This document shows, one piece after another, positions 27,403 through 34,628 of a stretch of 50,989 bases of DNA (positions are counted from its first letter, which is position 1; the number at the start of each line of letters is the position of its first letter). The translations under genes and the position numbers were made by a program. The notes beneath the pieces are model-generated. The model had not been told where the DNA came from. It did no database searches and was given only the letters and a program-made list of their open reading frames with translations. The DNA is taken from NCBI GenBank assembly GCA_949295125.1, contig CASFJV010000032.1, forward strand, positions 1 to 50,989. The letters run 5' to 3'. Source of the stretch: an uncultured Spirochaetales bacterium (GTDB taxonomy: Bacteria; Spirochaetota; Spirochaetia; Sphaerochaetales; Sphaerochaetaceae).

Positions 27403-28155
27403 ATGATTGAACTTAAGAATAGGGAGGAGATAGAAGGAATAAGGACCAGCGGCCACCTGCTTGCAGATCTTTTCAGGCACCTTGATGGAATGATAGGTGA
27501 AGGAATGAGCACTTATGATGTTGATAAGATCTGTCTTGATTTCATTAAGAAGCATCATGCAATTCCTTCATGCCTTGGTTATATGGGGTATCCGAATGCC
27601 ACTTGCATTTCCGTTAATGACACTGTAATCCATGGCATTCCGTCAAAACATGAGATTCTCAAGGATGGTGATCTTGTTTCTGTTGATATCACGCTTGAAT
27701 ACAAGGGATTCGTTTCTGACAGCACCCATACTTATGAAATCGGAAAAGTGAGCAGGGAAGTGCATCAGCTGAATGCTGTTACTGAAAAAGCTCTCTATAA
27801 TGCAATTGATGCGGCAAATAGGAAAGGTGCACGCCTTCATGATATCGCAAAGGCAGTTGAAGATACCTGTGCCCCTTATGGCTATGGGATAATCCGTGAC
27901 TACTGCGGACATGGCGTTGGATTTGCAATCCATGAGGATCCTCTGGTATATAACTATGTATCCCTCAAGAACCCTAACAATAAGCTCAGGGAAGGCATGG
28001 TGATTGCCATTGAGCCAATGATCAGCATGGGAACATGGAAGATTGATGTGCTAGATGATGGATGGACAGTAAAAACAAGGGACAAGTCTATTGCATGCCA
28101 CTGGGAGCATACGGTTGCCATCACTGAAAACGGTGCTGAGATAATGACTGTCTAA
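27403..28155 (+). CDS. map: Methionine aminopeptidase, type I
   Basis: 250 aa. Removes the N-terminal Met from nascent proteins. The five metal ligands are recognisable: Asp in LVSVDITLEYKGFVSDSTHTYE (two Asp), His in YCGHGVGFAIHEDP, Glu in VIAIEPMISMG and Glu in HWEHTVAITENG. It has no N-terminal zinc finger extension. ATG 27403 follows the nusB stop by one base, so it is translationally coupled. Confidence 0.97.
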   Translation: MIELKNREEIEGIRTSGHLLADLFRHLDGMIGEGMSTYDVDKICLDFIKKHHAIPSCLGYMGYPNATCISVNDTVIHGIPSKHEILKDGDLVSVDITLEYKGFVSDSTHTYEIGKVSREVHQLNAVTEKALYNAIDAANRKGARLHDIAKAVEDTCAPYGYGIIRDYCGHGVGFAIHEDPLVYNYVSLKNPNNKLREGMVIAIEPMISMGTWKIDVLDDGWTVKTRDKSIACHWEHTVAITENGAEIMTV

Positions 28156-28267
28156 GTTTGGTATTTCTCAATTGCTGAAGCCATGCAGAAAATCCTGTAT
28201 GGTTTATTTTTTGCTTTCATAAACTGTTGATTTTAGAGTAAAATTTAATATTACCATTGGAGGAAGA
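28156..28267. other. Intergenic region upstream of the phosphoribosyltransferase gene
   Basis: 112 bases, AT-rich toward the right. Possible promoter elements (TTTCAT at 28215-28220 and TAAAAT at 28239-28244, 18 apart) are weak. GGAGG lies 4 bases before ATG 28268. CATGCAGAAAATCCTGTATGG near 28182-28202 shows imperfect dyad symmetry but is not a convincing terminator. Confidence 0.35.
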
Positions 28268-28888
28268 ATGAGCGAAAAAGAATTCATCACATGTGATATG
28301 ATCAGAGATGCTGCACTCAAGCTTGTCTACAGGATGCATAAGGAGGATGGTTTTGTTCCTGACATCATATATGATTCACTGCGCGGTGGTGCATATATGG
28401 CAAATGTGATGAGCGAATACTATAAGCTTATCGCACTCAAGGAAAATAAGAGGCCGGTATTCTATGCGGCTGTTGTAGCAAGAAGCTATGGAGATGTAAG
28501 GGAACATTCAAACCATGTGGATATAGATGGCTGGACTGTAAGTCCCAAGGCTTTGAAGAGTGACAGCAAGGTCCTTATCGTTGATGATATCTTTGATACC
28601 GGTATGACTGTCAATGAGCTTGTAAAGACTTTAATGGAAGCAGGAATTCCAAGGAAAAATATTAAGGTCGCTGTCTATGACTATAAAGTGAAGCTTTACG
28701 AGGATAAGCCTGCACTGCCTATTCAGCCCGATTACTGGTGCCGCAAGCATGTGCTTGAAAGGGAAAGCGATTCAAGATGGATTCATTATACATGCCATGA
28801 GTTCATTGGACTTACTCACGACGAAGTGGATGAAGTATATAAGGATGAAGAAGTAAGGAAGATACTGCATGAGGTTCTTGAGAGCTGA
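28268..28888 (+). CDS. Phosphoribosyltransferase (hypoxanthine/xanthine type)
   Basis: 206 aa type I PRTase. The PRPP-binding motif is KVLIVDDIFDTGMTVN, and the N-terminal GFVPDIIYDSLRGGAYMANVMSEYY carries the PPi loop (SLRGG). The C-terminal WCRKHVLERESDSRWIHYTCHEF is seen in archaeal/bacterial Gpt-like purine PRTases. This suggests purine base salvage; the base specificity cannot be read reliably. Single-gene unit with its own ribosome site (GGAGG) and a terminator directly after it. Confidence 0.8.
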   Translation: MSEKEFITCDMIRDAALKLVYRMHKEDGFVPDIIYDSLRGGAYMANVMSEYYKLIALKENKRPVFYAAVVARSYGDVREHSNHVDIDGWTVSPKALKSDSKVLIVDDIFDTGMTVNELVKTLMEAGIPRKNIKVAVYDYKVKLYEDKPALPIQPDYWCRKHVLERESDSRWIHYTCHEFIGLTHDEVDEVYKDEEVRKILHEVLES

Positions 28889-28893
28889 AATGG

Positions 28894-28923
28894 AAGGCCC
28901 CGGATTTTTTCCGAGGCCTTTTT
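28894..28923 (+). terminator. Rho-independent terminator after the phosphoribosyltransferase gene
   Basis: AAGGCCCCGGA (28894-28904) pairs with TCCGAGGCCTT (28910-28920) with one mismatch, 5-base T loop, ending in TTTTT. It lies between convergent genes. On the minus strand the tail is not T-rich, so it should work mainly for the plus strand. Confidence 0.88.
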
Positions 28924-28930
28924 GATATTT

Positions 28931-30079
28931 CTAGTTTAATGCGCATCTGATGACTTCAGACTGCTCGGTAATAACATAGTAATTATCATTGTAATACTTT
29001 ATTCCAAGTATATCTTCATCATTTACAGCGCTTACATCCGTTGCCCTGAGGCTGAGCTTATTTTCATCATTAGTTGAAACTTCCAGGATTTCAGGGCCAT
29101 ACTTATAGCCAATATAGAGAGAGCCGTTAATTTCTGTGGAAAGGGCAGCTCTCCTGTTATCAAGCGGGAATGAACCGAAATCACCTTGATCAGTCCATTC
29201 TGCATCCTTATTGTCTCCGCTAGTCCTTGTGAAGACGTTTCCGCTGTTATCAGCCATGATGTCATAGCCATTATAATCTTCTCTGAAATATGCGATTATT
29301 TCCTCATCTGTGTTACGTGCAACATAATTGCTTGATCCAGATGATATCTGCCCTCCGTTCCTGATATCATAAACATTATAATAGCTTTCATTTGCATCAA
29401 TATATGCAATGTATCCATCACCTACAATATATGGAGCAACTTCATATGTTGATGTTGCGGAAGCAGAGTAGGATGGGGTAATAGTAATTGCACTGCCATC
29501 AAAAGAGATTTGACTGTCAGAGAACATATAGAATTCTATGCTCCTAGAAGCTGAATTGCTGTCTGGCGTATCTTCCTGTATCTGCGCTGTGTAAGATATG
29601 GAGTTGCCAGATGGTCCCTGAGAATGAACTGCATAGAAGTTTGTGATAACAGGATTTGAAACGGTACAGCCAACAATGCTTAAAGTGATATTATCAATAA
29701 TTACATCCTCAACTGCATCATCAAGAAGGGAAGCAATATCAGCAGCTTTCAGCTGAGGAGACTGACCGTTATTCTGCTCATAATAGACGACATATATTGA
29801 GTCATTATCATCTTTTACAAGGAACTGCGGCCTTGCAACAGGTCCAACAAGCACTGTGTATTTATCTGTATCTTTTGATACATCATATAATATTATGCCA
29901 AGATCAGTGCCAAGCACTATCTCTTTATCTGAATAGTCTCCTACATAAGTGTTTATCCTGTAATCACTGGTAGGGGCAGCATGAAGCATGTCATAGAATA
30001 TTGAAGTGTTTGAGTCAGGATTACAAGAAGAAAATAAAACCAGGAATATAGATAACAGTATAAGTAAGTATTTTTTCAT
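28931..30079 (-). CDS. Lipoprotein of unknown function, possibly beta-propeller-like
   Basis: 382 aa with a signal peptide and lipobox LFSSC (acylated Cys at about residue 19). The mature part is almost all beta-strand by appearance, with recurring units such as KEIVLGTDLGIILYDVSK, GSLYIGYKYGPEILEVSTND and DILGIKYYNDNYYVITEQ, which suggests a propeller-like repeat structure; this is inference. No known domain is recognised. AAAGGAT precedes the ATG. It lies 10 bases downstream of a barrel-like membrane protein gene and is likely co-transcribed with it, suggesting a surface or periplasmic partner. Confidence 0.7.
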   Translation of the reverse strand: MKKYLLILLSIFLVLFSSCNPDSNTSIFYDMLHAAPTSDYRINTYVGDYSDKEIVLGTDLGIILYDVSKDTDKYTVLVGPVARPQFLVKDDNDSIYVVYYEQNNGQSPQLKAADIASLLDDAVEDVIIDNITLSIVGCTVSNPVITNFYAVHSQGPSGNSISYTAQIQEDTPDSNSASRSIEFYMFSDSQISFDGSAITITPSYSASATSTYEVAPYIVGDGYIAYIDANESYYNVYDIRNGGQISSGSSNYVARNTDEEIIAYFREDYNGYDIMADNSGNVFTRTSGDNKDAEWTDQGDFGSFPLDNRRAALSTEINGSLYIGYKYGPEILEVSTNDENKLSLRATDVSAVNDEDILGIKYYNDNYYVITEQSEVIRCALN

Positions 30080-30089
30080 TTTTTATCCT

Positions 30090-30704
30090 TTAATGCCTGT
30101 ACGCAACGCTGACAGTAATTGGAGCATAAGCCTTTATTGCGCTGTAAATGCTCCTTTCTTCTGTAAGGTAGATTTCAGGAATGAAATGGAAACCGGCAAG
30201 AACGCCAAGTCCCCATTCGTCATTGAAATAGAACATACCGCCAAACTCCACTTTTGCAGAGAAAGAAAGCTTTGAGTCATCCTGGAAGCTGATGTAATTC
30301 ATTCCAATGCCAAGTGAGATTGGAAGGTCAAACAGGCCTGTCTGAACCGGATATGCCGAAACCTTGAACATGATTGGAACATTTGAGCCGATATTGTTCA
30401 CACCGGCATAGTTGAACTGATACCCAAGCTCTCCTCCGAGTGCCCAGTAAGGGCTGACGAAGACCTGGTAGGATATTGATCCTACACCTCCAACATATTC
30501 ATTCATATTTTGTGGCTCATCCCCAGGAACGTTTGTACCGGGACCAAAGTAAACCTTGTCATCAAATCCATTGTATGTGAAGAATGGAATTGCCGCACCT
30601 ACATTAATGGTGAACATCTGGCTGCCTGTATCATAATAAGGAAGGGCAGATGCACCGCTTATGATGGAAAGTGCAAGAAGTAAGATTAATGATAGTTTCT
30701 TCAT
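30090..30704 (-). CDS. Small outer-membrane beta-barrel-like protein
   Basis: 204 aa with signal peptide (LILLLALSIISGASA cleaved before LPYYD). The rest shows alternating amphipathic strands with Gly/Tyr/Phe (MFTINVGAAIPFFTYNGF, YWALGGELGYQFNYAGV, LPISLGIGMNYISF, SFSAKVEFGGMFYF, GLGVLAGFHFIPEIY) and ends in ITVSVAYRH, consistent with a small eight-stranded barrel of OmpW-like size. It resembles the Treponema Tp0733-type proteins in size and style, but I cannot confirm homology. AAGGAG precedes the ATG. First gene of a two-gene minus-strand unit. Confidence 0.7.
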   Translation of the reverse strand: MKKLSLILLLALSIISGASALPYYDTGSQMFTINVGAAIPFFTYNGFDDKVYFGPGTNVPGDEPQNMNEYVGGVGSISYQVFVSPYWALGGELGYQFNYAGVNNIGSNVPIMFKVSAYPVQTGLFDLPISLGIGMNYISFQDDSKLSFSAKVEFGGMFYFNDEWGLGVLAGFHFIPEIYLTEERSIYSAIKAYAPITVSVAYRH

Positions 30705-30744
30705 TATAAACTCCTTCTGAGAGTCTACAGGAAATTCCGATTAT

Positions 30745-30773
30745 TTACAAATCCAATTGTTAAAAAGAGTCAA
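30745..30773 (-). promoter_or_regulatory. Predicted promoter for the minus-strand barrel/lipoprotein genes
   Basis: Read on the minus strand, TTGACT lies at 30773-30768 and, about 18 bases on, TGTAAA with TAAATAAT around 30749-30740. The -35 is good, the -10 moderate. The region also holds the opposite promoter of folD, so the two units are divergent. Confidence 0.35.
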
Positions 30774-30785
30774 ATAATGTAAAAG
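30757..30785 (+). promoter_or_regulatory. Predicted folD promoter, placed for a leaderless transcript
   Basis: TTGTTA (30757-30762) and TAAAAG (30780-30785) are 17 bases apart. The start of transcription would be about 30792, i.e. at or next to the folD ATG (30794). No Shine-Dalgarno sequence lies between the -10 box and the ATG. Confidence 0.4.
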
Positions 30786-30793
30786 TTGTATTT

Positions 30794-31666
30794 ATGAAAA
30801 GACTTGGATGCAAATTAGTTCAGCAGAAAGTTGAAGAAGAGCTGAAGATAAAAACAGATTCCTTTATTGCAAAAGGAAATAGAGCACCTTCTCTTGCTGT
30901 TATATTAGTTGGAAATGATGGGGCAAGCATGACTTATGTCAGCAATAAGCAGAAGGCATGCGAACGTCTTGGCTTTATGCATTTTGATTATAGATTTAGT
31001 GAAGATGCCAAAGAGGATGAGGTATTAGCATTAATTGATGAGCTGAACGTAAGGGAGGATGTTGACGGAATACTGGTCCAGCTTCCTCTTCCAGGCCATA
31101 TAGATGAGAGGAAGATTATAAACGCAATTGCACCTGAAAAGGATGTTGATGGCTTTTCCCCTGTCAATGTAGGATCACTCTGCCTTGGCCAGCCATGCTA
31201 TGTTCCATGCACACCCAAAGGCATTATGGAGATCTTCAGGTACTACAGTATAGAAACAGTGGGAAAGAAAGCTGTGGTGATAGGAAGAAGCAATATAGTA
31301 GGAAAGCCCATGGCAATGCTTTTAATGCAGAAAGGGGTGGATGCCACTGTGACTGTCTGCAATACAAAAACTGGGAATATAAAGGATTATACCATGGATG
31401 CAGATATTGTTATCGTTGCAACTGGAAGGCCGGGAACAATAGATTCTTCATATGTGAAAAATGATGCTGTCATAATAGATGTCGGCGTCAACAGGATCAG
31501 CGATCCTTCCCGGGAGAAGGGATTCTACCTTTCAGGAGATGCTGATTATGATTCTTTCAGGGAAACGGAATGCTCAGTAACTCCTGTTCCTGGAGGAGTA
31601 GGGCTGATGACTGTCATGATGCTTATGGAAAACACATATGAAGCTGCATTAAGGAGAGCCAAGTGA
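30794..31666 (+). CDS. folD: Bifunctional methylenetetrahydrofolate dehydrogenase/cyclohydrolase
   Basis: 290 aa one-carbon enzyme (5,10-methylene-THF to 10-formyl-THF, NADP-linked). Catalytic Lys in YVSNKQKACERLGF, the signature GILVQLPLPGHID and EKDVDGFSPVNVG, the Rossmann segment VIGRSNIVGKPMA, and the C-terminal TPVPGGVGLMTVMML. The ATG at 30794 gives the normal N-terminus, yet it is preceded by GTAAAAGTTGTATTT with no ribosome binding site. The stop overlaps the miaB start (GTGA), so miaB is coupled to it. Confidence 0.95.
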   Translation: MKRLGCKLVQQKVEEELKIKTDSFIAKGNRAPSLAVILVGNDGASMTYVSNKQKACERLGFMHFDYRFSEDAKEDEVLALIDELNVREDVDGILVQLPLPGHIDERKIINAIAPEKDVDGFSPVNVGSLCLGQPCYVPCTPKGIMEIFRYYSIETVGKKAVVIGRSNIVGKPMAMLLMQKGVDATVTVCNTKTGNIKDYTMDADIVIVATGRPGTIDSSYVKNDAVIIDVGVNRISDPSREKGFYLSGDADYDSFRETECSVTPVPGGVGLMTVMMLMENTYEAALRRAK

Positions 31667-32961
31667 AATACCTGATAGAAACATATGGATGCCAGCTCAA
31701 CACTGCTGAAAGTGCAGCAATTGAGCTTTTATTGAAAGGCGAAGGCCTTGAGAGGACAGAGAATGCAGATGAAGCAGATGCTGTTATCCTCAATACCTGC
31801 TCTGTCAGGAAAACAGCGGAGAACAGGATCTGGGGACGTCTTGGATTTTTCAGCACGGTTAAGAGGAAAAAGAATGGCAGGCTGCAGATAATTGTGACGG
31901 GATGCATGGCAGAAAGGCTTAAGGATGATCTGAAGAAAGATGCTCCATACGTGGATGCGGTAATCGGAACGAATGAAAAGACGGAAATTCCAAAGTTCAT
32001 CCTTTCAAGAAAGCTTGAAAAGAAGGATCATTATGATTTCCTTTCATCGTACTATGAAGAGGGATCCTTTTCATCCTATGTGCCTATAATGAATGGCTGC
32101 AACAATTTCTGTTCCTACTGCATTGTCCCGTATGTCAGGGGAAGGGAGGTAAGCAGGAGTGTCGAATCAATTATTGATGAGATAAGGTTCCTTGAGAAAA
32201 AAGGTGTCAAGGAGATAACGCTTTTAGGCCAGAATGTGAACAGCTACAGCTCTGAGTATGAGTCCAGGCATATAGATTTCCCGGCCCTCCTTGAAATTAT
32301 CTATCCGTATTTAGGCAATATAGAATTTGTGCGTTTTGAGTCGCCGCATCCAAAAGATTTCTCAGACCACCTGATTGACGTAATACGTGAGCGTGGGAAG
32401 ATCTGCTCCCATATCCATCTTCCTATGCAGTCAGGCTCCACAAGGATCCTTCAGCTTATGAACAGGAAGACAACAAGAGAGGATTTCATAAATCTTGTAG
32501 AGAAGATGAGAGCAAGGATACCTGGTCTTACATTCTCCACGGATGTCATGGTCGGCTTCCCGACTGAGACGGAAGAGGAGTATGAAGAGACCCTTTCGAT
32601 GATGGAAATAATGGGATGCACTGAAGCTTTCATGTATAACTACAATCCTAGAGAGGGAACGCCGAGTGCAAGGATGGATGGCCAGATTGAGGAAAAAGAG
32701 AAGATAAGGAGGCTTGAGCGCCTGATAAGCGAGCAGCTTGAAAGGGCAAGGAAAATAAAGGAGTCAATGCTTCCATTCCGGACGAAAGTTCTGGTCAGGG
32801 GAGAGACAAGGGATGATAAATCGCGCCTTTTAGGATACAGTGAACATAATGATATGGTTTCATTCAGGCCCGGCAGAAGCCATAAGGCGGGAGACATGGT
32901 CAATGTGTATGTGACTGAGCTTAATGGAAACACATTCCGTGGAGTTGAAGAAGATGTATGA
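31663..32961 (+). CDS. miaB: tRNA-2-methylthio-N6-dimethylallyladenosine synthase
   Basis: Radical-SAM methylthiotransferase acting on A37 of tRNAs that read UNN codons, 432 aa. N-terminal UPF0004 domain with three Fe-S cysteines (ETYGCQLN, NTCSVR, GCMAER), radical-SAM cluster CNNFCSYC at residues 146-153, and a C-terminal TRAM domain (FRTKVLVRGETRDDKSRLLGYSEHNDMVSF). The GTG start overlaps the folD stop by 4 bases. The family match is to MiaB rather than to RimO or MtaB (by N-terminus and VPYVRGREVSR). It overlaps sir2 by 8 bases. Confidence 0.93.
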   Translation: MKYLIETYGCQLNTAESAAIELLLKGEGLERTENADEADAVILNTCSVRKTAENRIWGRLGFFSTVKRKKNGRLQIIVTGCMAERLKDDLKKDAPYVDAVIGTNEKTEIPKFILSRKLEKKDHYDFLSSYYEEGSFSSYVPIMNGCNNFCSYCIVPYVRGREVSRSVESIIDEIRFLEKKGVKEITLLGQNVNSYSSEYESRHIDFPALLEIIYPYLGNIEFVRFESPHPKDFSDHLIDVIRERGKICSHIHLPMQSGSTRILQLMNRKTTREDFINLVEKMRARIPGLTFSTDVMVGFPTETEEEYEETLSMMEIMGCTEAFMYNYNPREGTPSARMDGQIEEKEKIRRLERLISEQLERARKIKESMLPFRTKVLVRGETRDDKSRLLGYSEHNDMVSFRPGRSHKAGDMVNVYVTELNGNTFRGVEEDV

Positions 32962-33703
32962 TGAGTTCTTTGAGCTGTTCAGTAAATCTAAACGGCAGGT
33001 AGTCCTTACAGGGGCAGGAGTGTCCACGCTCTCAGGCATTCCTGATTTCAGGAGTTCTGATGGCCTATACAGCAAGGACTTTGGGCATATGAGGGTTGAA
33101 GACATACTTGATATTGATTTCTTCAAAGCCCATCCGGATATCTTCTATTCCTGGGCGAAGGATAACTGGTACAATATCGAGGGAAAAGAGCCGAACATAA
33201 TCCATAAGAGCCTGAAGAAAGCGGAGGATAAGGGCTACATTACTGAGGGAATATTCACGCAGAACATCGATTTCCTCCATGAAAGGGCGGGAAGCAGGAA
33301 AGTCTTTCCTCTTCATGGAAGTCTTAAGAGGGGATACTGCATGAACTGCAACAGCTACCATGAATATGATGAGATATCGAAAGCTGTGCATGAAGGAAGG
33401 CTCCCTCTCTGCTCCTGCAAAGGAGTTATCAAGCCGGATATCGTTTTCTATGGCGAGGCATTGGACAGTACAACACTAGGCAGGGCAGAGAATGCATTCT
33501 ACAATGCAGACCTTGTTCTTGTGCTGGGAACATCACTTGTAGTGAATCCAGCTGCATCCCTTCCCTATATTTCTGCAAGAAAGGGCAGGGATATCGTGAT
33601 TGTAAACCGGGATGATACATACCTTGATGGCTATGCAAGGCTGAGATACAGGGATCTGGGGAGTTTCTTTGAATCTTTCGATTCCTTCATCAGCGCACTC
33701 TAG
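32954..33703 (+). CDS. NAD-dependent protein deacylase, Sir2 family
   Basis: Sirtuin, 249 aa. NAD-binding GAGVSTLSGIPDFRS from about residue 20, TQNIDFLHERAG, catalytic His121 in PLHGSL, and zinc ligands Cys129, Cys132, Cys153, Cys155 (spacing C-x2-C and C-x-C). VVLGTSLVVNPAA follows. The C-terminal VIVNRDDTYLD is typical of class U/III bacterial forms. I take ATG 32954 (GGAG 8 bases upstream) over 32924, because the latter lies deep inside miaB. It overlaps miaB by 8 bases. Substrates cannot be predicted. Confidence 0.93.
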   Translation: MYDEFFELFSKSKRQVVLTGAGVSTLSGIPDFRSSDGLYSKDFGHMRVEDILDIDFFKAHPDIFYSWAKDNWYNIEGKEPNIIHKSLKKAEDKGYITEGIFTQNIDFLHERAGSRKVFPLHGSLKRGYCMNCNSYHEYDEISKAVHEGRLPLCSCKGVIKPDIVFYGEALDSTTLGRAENAFYNADLVLVLGTSLVVNPAASLPYISARKGRDIVIVNRDDTYLDGYARLRYRDLGSFFESFDSFISAL

Positions 33704-33714
33704 CCAGTTATCAC

Positions 33715-33744
33715 TTGACTGCATTTCATCCGATTGTTTATATT
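33715..33744 (+). promoter_or_regulatory. Predicted promoter of the tmRNA gene
   Basis: TTGACT (33715-33720) and TATATT (33739-33744) are 18 bases apart. Initiation near 33751 would give a short 5' leader removed by RNase P to leave the mature end at 33763. It starts within 12 bases of the sir2 stop. Confidence 0.75.
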
Positions 33745-33762
33745 TAGTGTTGCCATAAGCGC

Positions 33763-34126
33763 GGGGGCGTTTTGGTTTCGACTTGCTTTACCAGGTCGGA
33801 GACTGCGGGCCAAGAGCTGACTTGTAAAACCGGCACAAAAAAATAACTGCAAAGAAAGAAGAAGACGACAACGTCGAAACTCTTGCATTTGCTGCTTAAT
33901 TAACGCAGCATGGCTTTTCCAGATGCCGCTCTGAAGCTGGATAAAGCCATCACAAAACAGGGCTTGCCTTCTAATCTGTGTCCGTTTGGAAGGGACGCTT
34001 AGGATACTACTTCATGCCAACGCTTGTGATGCGGCCTAGGCTTGGAGGAAATAAGAAGCATTACTAGGCCTCGTAGACGTTTTCGGATGGACTGTTAGGA
34101 CGGGAGTTCGAGTCTCCCCGCCTCCA
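33763..34126 (+). ncRNA. ssrA: Transfer-messenger RNA (tmRNA, SsrA)
   Basis: Rescues stalled ribosomes by adding a degradation tag. The acceptor stem GGGGGCG (33763-33769) pairs with CGCCTCC (34119-34125), with one G-T pair, and the discriminator A follows; CCA is not encoded. The 5' TTGGTTTCGAC motif, the T-arm GGGAG-TTCGAGT-CTCCC and a tag frame at 33849-33899 (GCA to TAA) are all present. The tag reads AKKEEDDNVETLAFAA. The length, 364 bases, is normal. Its partner SmpB is encoded convergently just downstream. Confidence 0.96.
33849..33899 (+). other. tmRNA tag reading frame
   Basis: Resume codon GCA at 33849 (preceded by ATAACT), 16 sense codons and TAA at 33897-33899. The encoded tag is AKKEEDDNVETLAFAA. 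The C-terminal FAA keeps the hydrophobic-Ala-Ala type of ClpXP degron; the front half is unusually charged (two Lys, two Glu, two Asp). Confidence 0.9.
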
Positions 34127-34129
34127 TAA

Positions 34130-34165
34130 AAAAGCCTCAAACCTTTTCGGATCTGAGGCTTTTTC
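34130..34165. terminator. Bidirectional terminator shared by ssrA and smpB
   Basis: AGCCTCA (34133-34139) pairs with TGAGGCT (34154-34160). The stem is flanked by A-run and T-run, so that on each strand it is followed by a T-stretch (TTTTTCTTT on plus, TTTTTTAT on minus). It lies 6 bases after ssrA and ends at the smpB stop. Confidence 0.88.
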
Positions 34166-34166
34166 T

Positions 34167-34628
34167 TTACATATTCATTTCCTTGAGCTGCCTTCTGGCA
34201 TCTATTTTCATGTCCTTCTCTTTTATTGCCTCTTTCTTATCGCGCACATTCTTTCCGCGGGCAAGTGCAATCTTCATCTTGGCAAGATTCCCCTTGAAGT
34301 AGATTTCCAGGGGAACTATTGTCAGGCCTTTCTCGTTAACCTTCCTCTGGAACTTCTTGATCTCCTGGGCATGTGCCAGAAGCTTCCTGTCCCTCGAAGG
34401 CTCATGGTTGAAGATATTCCCATGGCTGTAAGGCTGTATGAGAAAGCCGGTAAGGATCAGCTCTCCTTTCTTTATCTGGACATAAGAGTCTGAGAAAGAG
34501 CATTTTCCTTCCCTTATGCTTTTCACTTCCGTTCCCTGAAGAGACATTCCACATTCAAGCTCTTCAAGCATTTCATAGTTAAAATATGCTTTCTTGTTCT
34601 TCTGGATAAGCTTTATGCTGTCACTCAT
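34167..34628 (-). CDS. smpB: SsrA-binding protein SmpB
   Basis: 153 aa partner of tmRNA in trans-translation. Oligonucleotide-binding barrel with KAYFNYEMLEELECGMSLQGTEVKSIREGKCSFSD and the following YVQIKKGELILTGFLIQPYSHGNIFNHEPSRDRKLL; the C-terminal basic tail (KKEAIKEKDMKIDARRQLKEMNM) is the part that forms a helix in the decoding centre. The start overlaps the end of the upstream minus-strand gene by 8 bases. It is convergent with ssrA. Confidence 0.97.
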   Translation of the reverse strand: MSDSIKLIQKNKKAYFNYEMLEELECGMSLQGTEVKSIREGKCSFSDSYVQIKKGELILTGFLIQPYSHGNIFNHEPSRDRKLLAHAQEIKKFQRKVNEKGLTIVPLEIYFKGNLAKMKIALARGKNVRDKKEAIKEKDMKIDARRQLKEMNM

